From positions 1,116,001 through 1,180,000 of the forward strand of contig CAVUMX010000001.1 in assembly GCA_963742725.1 (NCBI GenBank): a DNA stretch of 64,000 nt. The letters run 5' to 3'. The position numbers and the translations under genes are program-made. Each line of letters begins with the position of its first letter. Position 1 is the first letter of the stretch. Under the pieces are notes generated by a model. That model searched no databases, was not told the origin of the DNA, and was given only the letters and a program-made list of their open reading frames with translations. Of this stretch, positions 8,205 to 15,728 are shown one piece after another. The stretch comes from CAVVAL01 sp963742725 (GTDB lineage Bacteria; Actinomycetota; Actinomycetes; Mycobacteriales; Cryptosporangiaceae).

Positions 8205-8995
8205 GCCTCGACCGGCTCGCTGCCCGAACTGGCCGGTGCCTCGGCGGCCGGCGATCCGGCGGCGAGCACGATCCGGACCGCCTCGTCGACGTCGTCCGTG
8301 AGCACGATCAGGTCGAGGTCGCCCTCGTTGATGTACCCCTTGGCCAGCATCGTCCCGCGCAGCCAGTCGATCAGCCCTGACCAGTACTCGGTGCCGAGCA
8401 GCACCACCGGGAACCGCGTCACCTTGCGCGTCTGGACGAGCGTCAGCGCCTCGAACAGCTCGTCCATCGTGCCGAACCCGCCGGGCAGGACGCAGAACGC
8501 CTGCGCGTACTTCACGAACATCGTCTTGCGGGCGAAGAAGTACCGGAAGTTGATGCCGATATCGACCCACTCGTTCAGGCCCTGCTCGAACGGCAGCTCG
8601 ATGCCGAGCCCCACCGACACGCCGCCGGCCTGGCTCGCGCCCCGGTTCGCCGCCTCCATGACGCCGGGGCCGCCGCCGGTGATGATCGCGTAGCCCGCGC
8701 GGACCAGAGCCGCCGCCAGGTCCTCCGCCTGCTGGTACTCGGGCGAGTCGGGCTTCGTCCGCGCGGACCCGAACAGGCTCACGGCCGGACCCAGCTCGGC
8801 GAGCGCCCCGAATCCCTCGACGAACTCGGACTGGATCCGCATGACCCGCCACGGGTCGGCGTGGACCCAGTCCGTCGAGCCCCGGCTGTCGAGGAGCCGC
8901 TGGTCGGTCGTGCTGGTCGGCACCTGGTCGCGCCGGAGCGTGACCGGGCCACGCTGGTGTTCCTGCTGGACGTCGTCGACCGGAGGCTCGCTCAT
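8201..8995 (-). CDS. LOG family protein (first copy)
   Basis: A 264-residue LOG-family protein with about 65 extra N-terminal residues compared with the smaller downstream paralogue. Motifs: GGGPGVMEAANRGA and PGGFGTMDELFEALT. A LOG-family gene lies in the same dap/folP2 neighbourhood in mycobacteria, as I recall. A TACCGT box sits six bases before the ATG on the minus strand, so the transcript may be leaderless. The membrane-protein gene lies divergently on the other side. Confidence 0.9.
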   Translation of the reverse strand: MSEPPVDDVQQEHQRGPVTLRRDQVPTSTTDQRLLDSRGSTDWVHADPWRVMRIQSEFVEGFGALAELGPAVSLFGSARTKPDSPEYQQAEDLAAALVRAGYAIITGGGPGVMEAANRGASQAGGVSVGLGIELPFEQGLNEWVDIGINFRYFFARKTMFVKYAQAFCVLPGGFGTMDELFEALTLVQTRKVTRFPVVLLGTEYWSGLIDWLRGTMLAKGYINEGDLDLIVLTDDVDEAVRIVLAAGSPAAEAPASSGSEPVEA

Positions 8996-9056
8996 GGGCC
9001 AACGGTATCTCCCGGCACCGAATCCGAACCGGACTCCGATCGTTGGTCAGGACGCG

Positions 9057-9596
9057 ATGATCGACGACGACAGCATGCCGGAGGTAGAGACCACCGGCCC
9101 GGCCGAGGCACGGGCGTGGCTCACCGAGCACGAGCGTGCCCTGGACCGGCTCCGGGTGCGCGTCACCGAGCTGGAAGCCGTGGTCGACACCGAACGCGAA
9201 GTCACCGTGCTCCACTCCGCCGCAGCTGCCGGCATCTTCGCGTTACTCCTCGCGCTCTCCCTGCCCTGGCTGGCCTACGGCGACGACAGTGCGGCCAGCG
9301 GCTGGTCACTGCTCCTCGCGCCGCTCGCCGCGCCCCTCACCGCCGGCGCCGCCTACCTTGTCGTCGCCGCCACGATCGTGCACGGCATGGCCCTGCTCGG
9401 CCGCGGACGCTGCTGCGCCCTCGTGTCCGCGATCATCGCCGCGCTCGCCGGGCTCGGCACGATCGGCCTCATCTTCACCGTGGCCAGCGACCCGGACGTC
9501 GAAGCCGGCTCCGGCCCCGGTGTGACCCTCGTCATCGTGATCCTCCTCGGGATCGTCTGGGGCACCATCGCCGACACCCGCCGCTGGGGGGACTAG
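9057..9596 (+). CDS. Small membrane protein with N-terminal coiled coil
   Basis: A 179-residue protein of unknown function. Residues about 15-45 form a charged helix (AWLTEHERALDRLRVRVTE). Four hydrophobic segments follow at about 48-66, 80-100, 108-130 and 145-165, and the tail is basic. The start at 9057 has AGGA six bases upstream; an in-frame ATG at 8994 would overlap the start of the LOG gene and is less likely. A large hairpin begins at the stop codon. Confidence 0.7.
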   Translation: MIDDDSMPEVETTGPAEARAWLTEHERALDRLRVRVTELEAVVDTEREVTVLHSAAAAGIFALLLALSLPWLAYGDDSAASGWSLLLAPLAAPLTAGAAYLVVAATIVHGMALLGRGRCCALVSAIIAALAGLGTIGLIFTVASDPDVEAGSGPGVTLVIVILLGIVWGTIADTRRWGD

Positions 9597-9645
9597 TGCC
9601 GGTCGGGGTGCGGGTCCGCGGGCCGGCGGACCCCCCGACCGGCAC
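9596..9645. terminator. Large bidirectional hairpin terminator
   Basis: Perfect outer arms of 13 bases (9596-9608 GTGCCGGTCGGGG and 9633-9645) and inner arms of seven bases (9613-9619 and 9626-9632) make one long stem. It starts at the last base of the membrane-protein stop codon and lies between convergent genes. No T-run follows. Confidence 0.75.
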
Positions 9646-9698
9646 GGGCGCGTTCCGCCCGGCGCGCGGCCTTCAGGCCGCAGCGGGCGCAGCGGCGT

Positions 9699-10064
9699 TC
9701 AGGCGGGGCGGGTCGCGATCATGAGGCGGTTGCCGTCCGGGTCGAGGACGATCGCCATGCGCTCGCCCCAGGGCTGGTCGGCGGGTTCCGCCAGCACCTC
9801 TGCGCCGCCGTCCCGCAACCGGGCCGCGGCCGCGTCGCAGTCGGACGTGTAGAACCAGAGCGCCACCCGGTCGTTGCGCTGCTCGCCCGGTTCGGTCTGC
9901 TGGCCGATCCCGAGGTGCGACCGGCCGATGTCGATCGCCACGTAACCGGGGTCGCCTTCCGGCGGGAACTGGTAGGTGACCGTGCCGCCGACCAGATCGC
10001 GGTAGAAGCCGAGCGCCCGGCTCATGTCGGGTGTGGACAGGATCGGGAACATCTCGTCGAGCAT
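9699..10064 (-). CDS. VOC family (glyoxalase-fold) protein
   Basis: A 121-residue vicinal-oxygen-chelate protein with two beta-alpha-beta-beta-beta modules. It shows FPILSTPDMSRALGFYRDL at the start and ERMAIVLDPDGNRLMI near the end, the latter holding the usual metal-ligand position. The substrate is unknown; such proteins may act in resistance, isomerisation or ring cleavage. The ATG at 10064 has GAGGGG five bases upstream; a GTG two codons earlier is also possible. It follows dapE directly, so it is co-transcribed with it. Confidence 0.85.
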   Translation of the reverse strand: MLDEMFPILSTPDMSRALGFYRDLVGGTVTYQFPPEGDPGYVAIDIGRSHLGIGQQTEPGEQRNDRVALWFYTSDCDAAAARLRDGGAEVLAEPADQPWGERMAIVLDPDGNRLMIATRPA

Positions 10065-10066
10065 CG

Positions 10067-11134
10067 TCACCCCTCGAGGTAGCGGCGGAGCGAGGCCGCC
10101 GTGTCGGTGATCCGGTCGACCACGACGTACTCGTCCCGCTTGTGGGCCATGTTCGGGTCGCCGGGGCCGAAGTTCACCGCCGGGATGCCGAGCGCCGCGA
10201 AGCGGGAGACGTCCGTCCAGCCGTACTTGGCGACGACGTCCACGCCCGCCTTCGCGACGAAGTCCGCGGCGGCGGGGGCCGACAGGCCTGGGAGGGCGCC
10301 GGGGGCGCTGTCCGACAGCGTGACGGCATACCCGTCGAACACCTCGCGCAGGTGCTGTTCGGCCTGCTGCTCGTCCCGGTCCGGCGCGAACCGGAAGTTG
10401 ACTTCGACCTCGCAAAGGTCCGGGACGATGTTGCCGGCCACGCCCCCACTGACCCGGACCGCGTTGAGCCCCTCCCGGAACACGCACCCGTCGATGTCGA
10501 CCGAACGGGGCTGGTAGTCGACGAGCCTGCCCAGGATGCCCGCGGCGCCGTGGATCGCGTTCTCGCCGAGCCAGCTCCGGGCAGAGTGTGCCCGGGTGCC
10601 TTCGGACCGGACGACCACGCGCATCGTGCCCTGGCACCCGCCCTCGACCAGCCCGGACGTGCCCTCCAGCAGGATCGCGAAGTCGCCGGCGAGCCAGTCG
10701 AGGTTGGTCCTGGCGACCCGACCGAGGCCGTTCTTCGCCGACTCGACCTCCTCGTTGTCGTAGAACACCAGCGTGAGGTCGTGGGCCGGATCGGGCACCG
10801 TCGCGGCGAGGTGCAGCATGACGGCGACCCCGGACTTCATGTCGCTCGTGCCGCACCCGTACATGCGGTCGCCCTCGCGGCGTGACGGGACGTTGTCCGC
10901 GATCGGCACGGTGTCGAGGTGACCGGCGAGCACCACGCGGGTGGCCCTGCCCAGGTCGGTGCGGGCCACGATCGTGTCGCCGTCACGGTCGATCCGGAAC
11001 CGGCCGAGCGCCCGCACCGCCGACTCGACGGCGTCCGCCAGGGCCTTCTCCTCACCGGACGGCGATGCGAAGTCGACGATCGCCGCCGTGAGGTCGATCG
11101 GATCGAGGTCCAGGTTCAGCGTCTGCGTCGTCAC
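10067..11134 (-). CDS. dapE: Succinyl-diaminopimelate desuccinylase
   Basis: M20-family dizinc hydrolase that releases succinate from N-succinyl-LL-2,6-diaminopimelate in lysine and peptidoglycan precursor synthesis. 355 residues. Visible active-site segments are GHLDTVP (metal His and Asp), CGTSDMKSG (bridging Asp), YDNEEVE (catalytic Glu pair) and NMAHKRDE near the C terminus (metal His). The lid/dimer domain lies at about 175-290. The GTG start at 11134 lies exactly seven bases after TAGGCT on the minus strand, so the mRNA is probably leaderless. Divergent from dapD, whose product acts two steps earlier. Confidence 0.96.
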   Translation of the reverse strand: MTTQTLNLDLDPIDLTAAIVDFASPSGEEKALADAVESAVRALGRFRIDRDGDTIVARTDLGRATRVVLAGHLDTVPIADNVPSRREGDRMYGCGTSDMKSGVAVMLHLAATVPDPAHDLTLVFYDNEEVESAKNGLGRVARTNLDWLAGDFAILLEGTSGLVEGGCQGTMRVVVRSEGTRAHSARSWLGENAIHGAAGILGRLVDYQPRSVDIDGCVFREGLNAVRVSGGVAGNIVPDLCEVEVNFRFAPDRDEQQAEQHLREVFDGYAVTLSDSAPGALPGLSAPAAADFVAKAGVDVVAKYGWTDVSRFAALGIPAVNFGPGDPNMAHKRDEYVVVDRITDTAASLRRYLEG

Positions 11135-11141
11135 CCGGACG

Positions 11142-11189
11142 AGCCTAGTCCGGCCTGCCCGCTTGGCCCGGTTTCAGGCTCGGTACCGT
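11142..11189. promoter_or_regulatory. Back-to-back leaderless promoters, dapE and dapD
   Basis: Two -10 boxes lie in the 62-bp gap: TAGGCT on the minus strand (11142-11147), seven bases before the dapE GTG, and TACCGT on the plus strand (11184-11189), seven bases before the dapD ATG. No convincing -35 is seen for either. This -10 to start spacing is the usual layout of actinobacterial leaderless genes. Confidence 0.7.
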
Positions 11190-11196
11190 AACCGGC

Positions 11197-12201
11197 ATGA
11201 GCGCTGACACCACGCCCGCCTGGGGAATCGGACTCGCCACGGTCACCGCCGACGGGCAGGTGCTCGACACCTGGTACCCGTCGGGGCAGCTCGGGATCGG
11301 CGAGGAAGCGACCGGCAAGCTCGCGGCGACGGTCGGCGCCCAGTCGGGTTCCGTGCGGCTCAGTCCGGAACAGGCTCGGGAGCTTCTGGGTGATCTCGCC
11401 GGCGCTGTCGGGCCCGCCGCGCTGCCGGGTGTGGAGACCGTCCCGGTGGCCGTGATCGTCGGCGCGCTGTCCGACGCGCCCGCCGACGCGCACGACGCGT
11501 ACCTGCGGCTGCACCTGCTGTCGCACCGGATCGTCCGTCCGCACGGCCTGTCCGTGGACGGGATCTTCGGCAAGCTCACGAACGTCGCCTGGACGTCCGC
11601 CGGCCCGTGCCCGGTCGAGCGCGTCGACGAGCTGCGGACGCGCGAGCGGGTCGCCGGCCGCCACCTCCAGCTGTTCGGCGTCGACAAGTTCCCGCGCATG
11701 ACCGACTACGTCGTGCCGTCCGGGGTGCGGATCGCCCACGCGGACCGGGTCCGGCTCGGCGCCCACCTGGCCAGCGGCACGACGGTCATGCACGAGGGCT
11801 TCGTGAACTTCAACGCTGGCACGCTCGGCAACTCGATGGTCGAGGGGCGCATCTCCGCCGGCGTGCTCGTCGGCGACGGATCCGACATCGGCGGCGGCGC
11901 GTCGATCATGGGCACCCTGTCCGGTGGCGGCAAGCAGGTCATCGCGATCGGCGAACGCTGCCTCCTGGGCGCCAACGCCGGCATCGGCATCTCGCTCGGC
12001 AACGACTGCGTGGTGGCCGCCGGCTGCTACATCACCGCGGGCACCAAGGTCACCCTGCCGGACGGCGAGATCGTCAAGGCGGCGGAGCTGTCCGGCGCCA
12101 ACGGGCTGACGTTCTGGCAGAACTCGGTGAACGGCCGCATCGAGGCCCAGCCCCGCTCGGGCACCTGGGGCGGCCTGAACGCCGCCCTCCACGCCAACTA
12201 G
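11197..12201 (+). CDS. dapD: Tetrahydrodipicolinate N-succinyltransferase
   Basis: Transfers succinyl from succinyl-CoA to tetrahydrodipicolinate in the lysine/diaminopimelate pathway. At 334 residues it is of the long actinobacterial type. The C-terminal half holds the left-handed beta-helix hexapeptide repeats (from about 175: VVPSGVRIAHADRVRLGAHL, MHEGFVNFNAGTLGNSMVEG) and the substrate loop near GSDIGGGASIMGTLSGGG. There is no ribosome binding site; a TACCGT box seven bases upstream points to a leaderless transcript. It ends with a four-base overlap with the convergent dapC. Confidence 0.97.
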   Translation: MSADTTPAWGIGLATVTADGQVLDTWYPSGQLGIGEEATGKLAATVGAQSGSVRLSPEQARELLGDLAGAVGPAALPGVETVPVAVIVGALSDAPADAHDAYLRLHLLSHRIVRPHGLSVDGIFGKLTNVAWTSAGPCPVERVDELRTRERVAGRHLQLFGVDKFPRMTDYVVPSGVRIAHADRVRLGAHLASGTTVMHEGFVNFNAGTLGNSMVEGRISAGVLVGDGSDIGGGASIMGTLSGGGKQVIAIGERCLLGANAGIGISLGNDCVVAAGCYITAGTKVTLPDGEIVKAAELSGANGLTFWQNSVNGRIEAQPRSGTWGGLNAALHAN

Positions 12202-13280
12202 GTGGTCAGCCGAGCGGTGGCGGCGGCGACGCGCTCGTCGGTACCGGTCAGGGCCACCCGGATGTGGCGTCCGCCCGCCGGACCGTAGAAGGTGCCGGGT
12301 GCCGCCAGGATGCCCCGCTCGGCGAGCCAGCCGATCGTGTCCCAGCAGTCCTCGTCGCGCGTGGCCCACAGGTACAGACCCGCTTCGGAGTGGTCGACGC
12401 GGAAACCGGCCTTCTCCAGCGCCGTCCGGAGCAGGACCCGCCGCGCGGCGTACCGTTCCCGCTGCTCGTCGACGTGCGACACGTCGCCCAGCGCGGCGAT
12501 CATGGCGGCCTGCACAGGCGCGGGCATCATCATGCCGGCGTGCTTCCGGACGGCCAGCAGCTCGCCGATCACGGCCGGATCACCGGCGACGAAGCCGGCG
12601 CGGTACCCGGCCAGGTTCGACCGCTTCGACAGCGAGTGCAGGGCCAGCACCCCGTCGTGCGAACCGCCGCACACCGACGGGTGCAGCACCGACACCGGCG
12701 ACGACTCCCACCCGAGTTCCAGGTAGCACTCGTCGGAGACGACGAGCGCACCCCGCTCACGGGCCCAGTCCACGACCTTGCGCAGGTGCTCGGCGGGCAG
12801 CACCCGGCCGGTCGGGTTGGACGGCGAGTTGAGCCAGACGAGCTTCACCGGCCCCGGGCCGACGGCGACCGTACTGTCCGACCGCACGACAGTGGCCCGG
12901 GCGAGCCGCCCGCCGACGTCGTACGTCGGGTAGGCCAGCTCCGGGATGACGACCTGGTCGCCCGGACCGAGCCCCAGCAGGGTCGGCAGCCAGGCGACCA
13001 GCTCTTTCGTCCCGATGGTCGGCAGCACGCCCCGGACGTCGACCGCACCGCACCGGCGCGTCACCCACTCGGCGATGGCAGCCCGAAGCGCGGGCGTACC
13101 TGCGGTGAGCGGGTACGCCGGCGCGTCGGCAGCGGCGATCAGCGCGTCGCGGACGACGGCCGGCGTCGGGTCGACGGGCGTCCCGATGGACAGGTCGACG
13201 ATGCCGCCCGGGTGGCTACGCGCCTTCTCCCCGAACGGCGCGAGCGCGTCCCAGGGAAAGTCGGGCAGGGAGAACGTCAG
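12198..13280 (-). CDS. dapC: N-succinyldiaminopimelate aminotransferase
   Basis: PLP-dependent class I/II aminotransferase for the step between dapD and dapE. About 360 residues. Visible are the Asn-Pro substrate and cofactor motif LNSPSNPTGRVLP, the aspartate in VVSDECYLELG, the PLP lysine in HSLSKRSNLAG and the arginine in HIRVALTG. The start is odd: no ATG, GTG or TTG lies near the expected N terminus (SLPDFPWDAL). The best candidate is CTG at 13280, overlapping the fdxA stop in the pattern CTGA. The only canonical in-frame start upstream would put over 40 extra residues inside fdxA. Confidence 0.9.
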   Translation of the reverse strand: MTFSLPDFPWDALAPFGEKARSHPGGIVDLSIGTPVDPTPAVVRDALIAAADAPAYPLTAGTPALRAAIAEWVTRRCGAVDVRGVLPTIGTKELVAWLPTLLGLGPGDQVVIPELAYPTYDVGGRLARATVVRSDSTVAVGPGPVKLVWLNSPSNPTGRVLPAEHLRKVVDWARERGALVVSDECYLELGWESSPVSVLHPSVCGGSHDGVLALHSLSKRSNLAGYRAGFVAGDPAVIGELLAVRKHAGMMMPAPVQAAMIAALGDVSHVDEQRERYAARRVLLRTALEKAGFRVDHSEAGLYLWATRDEDCWDTIGWLAERGILAAPGTFYGPAGGRHIRVALTGTDERVAAATARLTT

Positions 13281-13603
13281 TGGTCCCCACCCTGCGGCGG
13301 CAGCGCGGCCACGATCGGGTGGTCCGCCGGGATCTTGCCCAGCTTGGAGGCGCCACCCGGCGAGCCCAGCTCCTCGAAGAAGCCGACGTTCGCCGTGTAG
13401 TAGTCCTTCCACTGCGACGGCACGTCGTCCTCGTAGAAGATCGCCTCGACGGGACAGACGGGCTCACACGCGCCGCAGTCGACGCACTCATCAGGGTGGA
13501 TGTAGAGCATCCGGTTGCCCTCGTAGATGCAGTCCACGGGGCACTCCTCGATGCACGCCTTGTCGAGCACATCCACACACGGCTCGGCGATGACGTAGGT
13601 CAC
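13277..13603 (-). CDS. fdxA: Seven-iron ferredoxin
   Basis: Small electron carrier of 108 residues with one [3Fe-4S] and one [4Fe-4S] cluster. Cys9, Cys17 and Cys50 fit the three-iron site, and Cys21, Cys40, Cys43 and Cys46 fit the four-iron site, with Cys25 probably free. The C-terminal extension after residue 60 is typical of actinobacterial FdxA. The GTG start at 13603 has GAGAGGAA upstream. fdxA directly precedes and overlaps dapC, an arrangement I recall as common in actinobacteria. Confidence 0.95.
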   Translation of the reverse strand: MTYVIAEPCVDVLDKACIEECPVDCIYEGNRMLYIHPDECVDCGACEPVCPVEAIFYEDDVPSQWKDYYTANVGFFEELGSPGGASKLGKIPADHPIVAALPPQGGDH

Positions 13604-13693
13604 GGGTGCATTCCTCTCGGGCGTGTGTGCAGCAGTCCTGCGGCCTTCCTAGTATCGCTGCTAGCGGATGGCAACAGACACAGGGGGTGGCGT

Positions 13694-14647
13694 GTGGCGC
13701 TGAGCGTCCACGACGTGGGAATGCGCGTGGTCGTGCGACACGCCGTCGGGCGGCGGGACGGGCGTCCGCTCTACTCGGACGTCATCGGCGAGCTCGTGAC
13801 CTGGGGAGACGTTGTCGTGGTCCGCCGGGCCGACGGTACCGACGTCGCCGTTCCGCGTGGTGACGTCGCCGCCGGCAAGCGGATTCCGCCCAAACCGGCA
13901 CTCCGGATCGACGCGCTGGAACTCGAACGGATCGCCGCCAAGGGGTGGCGCGGGCTGCGCACCGAGCAGCTCGGCGACTGGCTGCTGCGCGAGGCGGGAG
14001 GGTGGACCGGCCGTGCCAACTCGACCCTCGCCCTGGGCGATCCGGGCACCGATCTCGACACGGCGTTGAACCGCGTCAAAGCCTTCTACGCGGACGCCGG
14101 CCTACCGGCGATGATCCAGGTCCCGCTGCCGGCCCGGGCCGATCTCCACGCGGAACTGCACGCCCGCGGCTGGACGGACGCGTGGGGCGCCCTCGTCATG
14201 ACCGCCTACGTCCCGACCCTCCTCACCGCGCTGCCCGACCGCGACGACCTGCCGCCTCTGGAGATCACCGACGAGCCGGGCGACGAATGGCTGGCGGCCT
14301 ACCACTACCGCGGCGGCGCGCTGCCCCCGAACGCCATCGAGGTACTGCGGATCGCCGACAGGCCCTTCTTCGCGTCCGTGCGCCTCGACGGCCAGATCGC
14401 CGCGATCGCCCGCGGGGTCGTCGACGACGGGTGGGTCGGCGTGACGGCGGTCGAGGTCGAGACCGCGTACCGCCGGCGGGGCCTCGCGACGTACCTGCTG
14501 CGCGGCCTGCTCCGGTACGGACTGGACGCGGGCGGGCGCAACGCCTACCTCCAGGTGGATCTGGAGAACTCCATCGCCCAGGACCTGTACATGCGGGTCG
14601 GGTTCAGCACCCACCACCGCTACCTCTACGTCAAGGCGCCCGGCTAG
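13694..14647 (+). CDS. GNAT acetyltransferase, Rv0428c-like
   Basis: A 317-residue protein with an SH3-like N-terminal domain (about 1-60, MRVVVRHAVGRRDGRPLYSD), a middle region that begins WRGLRTEQLGDWLLREAGGW, and a C-terminal GNAT domain (about 215-315). The acetyl-CoA loop reads VETAYRRRGLATYLL and a late strand/helix carries YLQVDLENSIAQDLYMRVGF. The layout resembles the mycobacterial Rv0428c family; the substrate is unknown. GTG start with AGGGGG upstream. Divergent from fdxA, and its stop overlaps the next, convergent gene by four bases. Confidence 0.85.
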   Translation: MALSVHDVGMRVVVRHAVGRRDGRPLYSDVIGELVTWGDVVVVRRADGTDVAVPRGDVAAGKRIPPKPALRIDALELERIAAKGWRGLRTEQLGDWLLREAGGWTGRANSTLALGDPGTDLDTALNRVKAFYADAGLPAMIQVPLPARADLHAELHARGWTDAWGALVMTAYVPTLLTALPDRDDLPPLEITDEPGDEWLAAYHYRGGALPPNAIEVLRIADRPFFASVRLDGQIAAIARGVVDDGWVGVTAVEVETAYRRRGLATYLLRGLLRYGLDAGGRNAYLQVDLENSIAQDLYMRVGFSTHHRYLYVKAPG

Positions 14648-15117
14648 CGGCGCGCGCTGCGGCCCTGCTTCTGGCGCTGGGAACTCTTGACCTGCTCGGC
14701 CTGCCGCTTCCACGCACGGCTGGTCGGGTCGAGGCCGAACGCCATCGCGCCGAGCAGCCCGATCGTCGCGCCGACGGCCAGCGCCGCCACGCAGATGAAG
14801 AGCTGCAACAGGTACGTACCGAAGCCCTCGCCGAACGGCGAACTCTTCGACACGTACGGGCCGGCGATCGTGACGACCAGGCTGCTGACCGTGATGACGG
14901 CCGCCGTAAAGGTCAGGACCTGCCCGGTGACGTAGCGCCGGGCCCAGAAGAAGACCGCCGCCGCGAGCACCACGATCATCGCGCCGAGCGACCACAGCCC
15001 GATCACGAACTCGGTGTTCTCGTCAGGTCCAGCGATCCGCACCCCGACCCGCGCGGCGAGGTTCACCGCGATCAACACGGCGCCAACGATCGCTACCCGG
15101 AGCCACACGGCCTTCAT
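14644..15117 (-). CDS. Four-helix membrane protein
   Basis: A 157-residue integral membrane protein with hydrophobic segments at about 8-28, 38-58, 66-86 and 104-126, ending in a basic Gln/Arg/Lys-rich cytoplasmic tail. No family is recognised with certainty. The ATG start has AGGAGGAT nine bases upstream. Same strand as the next small membrane protein, 61 bp downstream of its stop. Confidence 0.75.
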   Translation of the reverse strand: MKAVWLRVAIVGAVLIAVNLAARVGVRIAGPDENTEFVIGLWSLGAMIVVLAAAVFFWARRYVTGQVLTFTAAVITVSSLVVTIAGPYVSKSSPFGEGFGTYLLQLFICVAALAVGATIGLLGAMAFGLDPTSRAWKRQAEQVKSSQRQKQGRSARR

Positions 15118-15178
15118 CCCCGTAATCCTCCTTCACCAGAGCCTTGGTGCAACATCGTGCCCGCACCGCGCCACCGTG

Positions 15179-15700
15179 TCACGGTTTCCCGGCAACAGCC
15201 CTCTGCGGATTGACCGTCGGCATCACCACGAGGAACCCCGCCACGGTCAACGTGCTCGCGCCGAGGAAGAACAGCCCGATCCCGCGCCAGTCGGCGGGCA
15301 GGATCAGGTCGCCCTCGGTGGTCCTGGACGAGAGCGCCAGCATCGTGCCCAGCCAGGCGACGCAGGGCGCCACGACACCGAGCCGGCTCCCGGTCGCGAA
15401 CCGGGCGAACCAGACGAGCGACGCGTTGCCGACCACGGCCAGGACCAGGGAGATCAGAGGCACCGCGACCCCGAGCGTCCGCAGCGGCGCGTAGAACGCC
15501 TCCACCAGCGCCAGCACGATCGCCAGCAGCGTGACGAAGACCCCGACCAGGACCCGGAATCCCGTGTCGAAGGCCTGCCCCAGCGGGGAGTCCTCGAACG
15601 CGGGCCGAGGCTCAGCTTCTGGTGGCGCAGCCGGCGGGGCGGGTGCCGGCAACGCGGCGGGGGCGGCCTGTGCGGGGGGCTCGGTTTCGGGCACGGTCAC
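15179..15700 (-). CDS. Membrane protein with Pro/Ala-rich N terminus
   Basis: A 173-residue protein with a disordered Pro/Ala/Glu-rich N-terminal stretch (about 1-50) and four hydrophobic helices at about 60-80, 88-106, 113-132 and 140-165. Function unknown. The GTG start at 15700 lies six bases after a TACGCT box on the minus strand, so it is likely leaderless. It lies 28 bp downstream of the stop of the first sigma fusion gene and may be read through from it. Confidence 0.7.
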   Translation of the reverse strand: MTVPETEPPAQAAPAALPAPAPPAAPPEAEPRPAFEDSPLGQAFDTGFRVLVGVFVTLLAIVLALVEAFYAPLRTLGVAVPLISLVLAVVGNASLVWFARFATGSRLGVVAPCVAWLGTMLALSSRTTEGDLILPADWRGIGLFFLGASTLTVAGFLVVMPTVNPQRAVAGKP

Positions 15701-15728
15701 CGGGCGAGCGTATCCCCCGACCGCCGGC

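Noticed and set aside
7635..8995. Lysine decarboxylases
   Set aside because: The PGGxGTxxE motif belongs to the LOG family; the decarboxylase name is a legacy misannotation.
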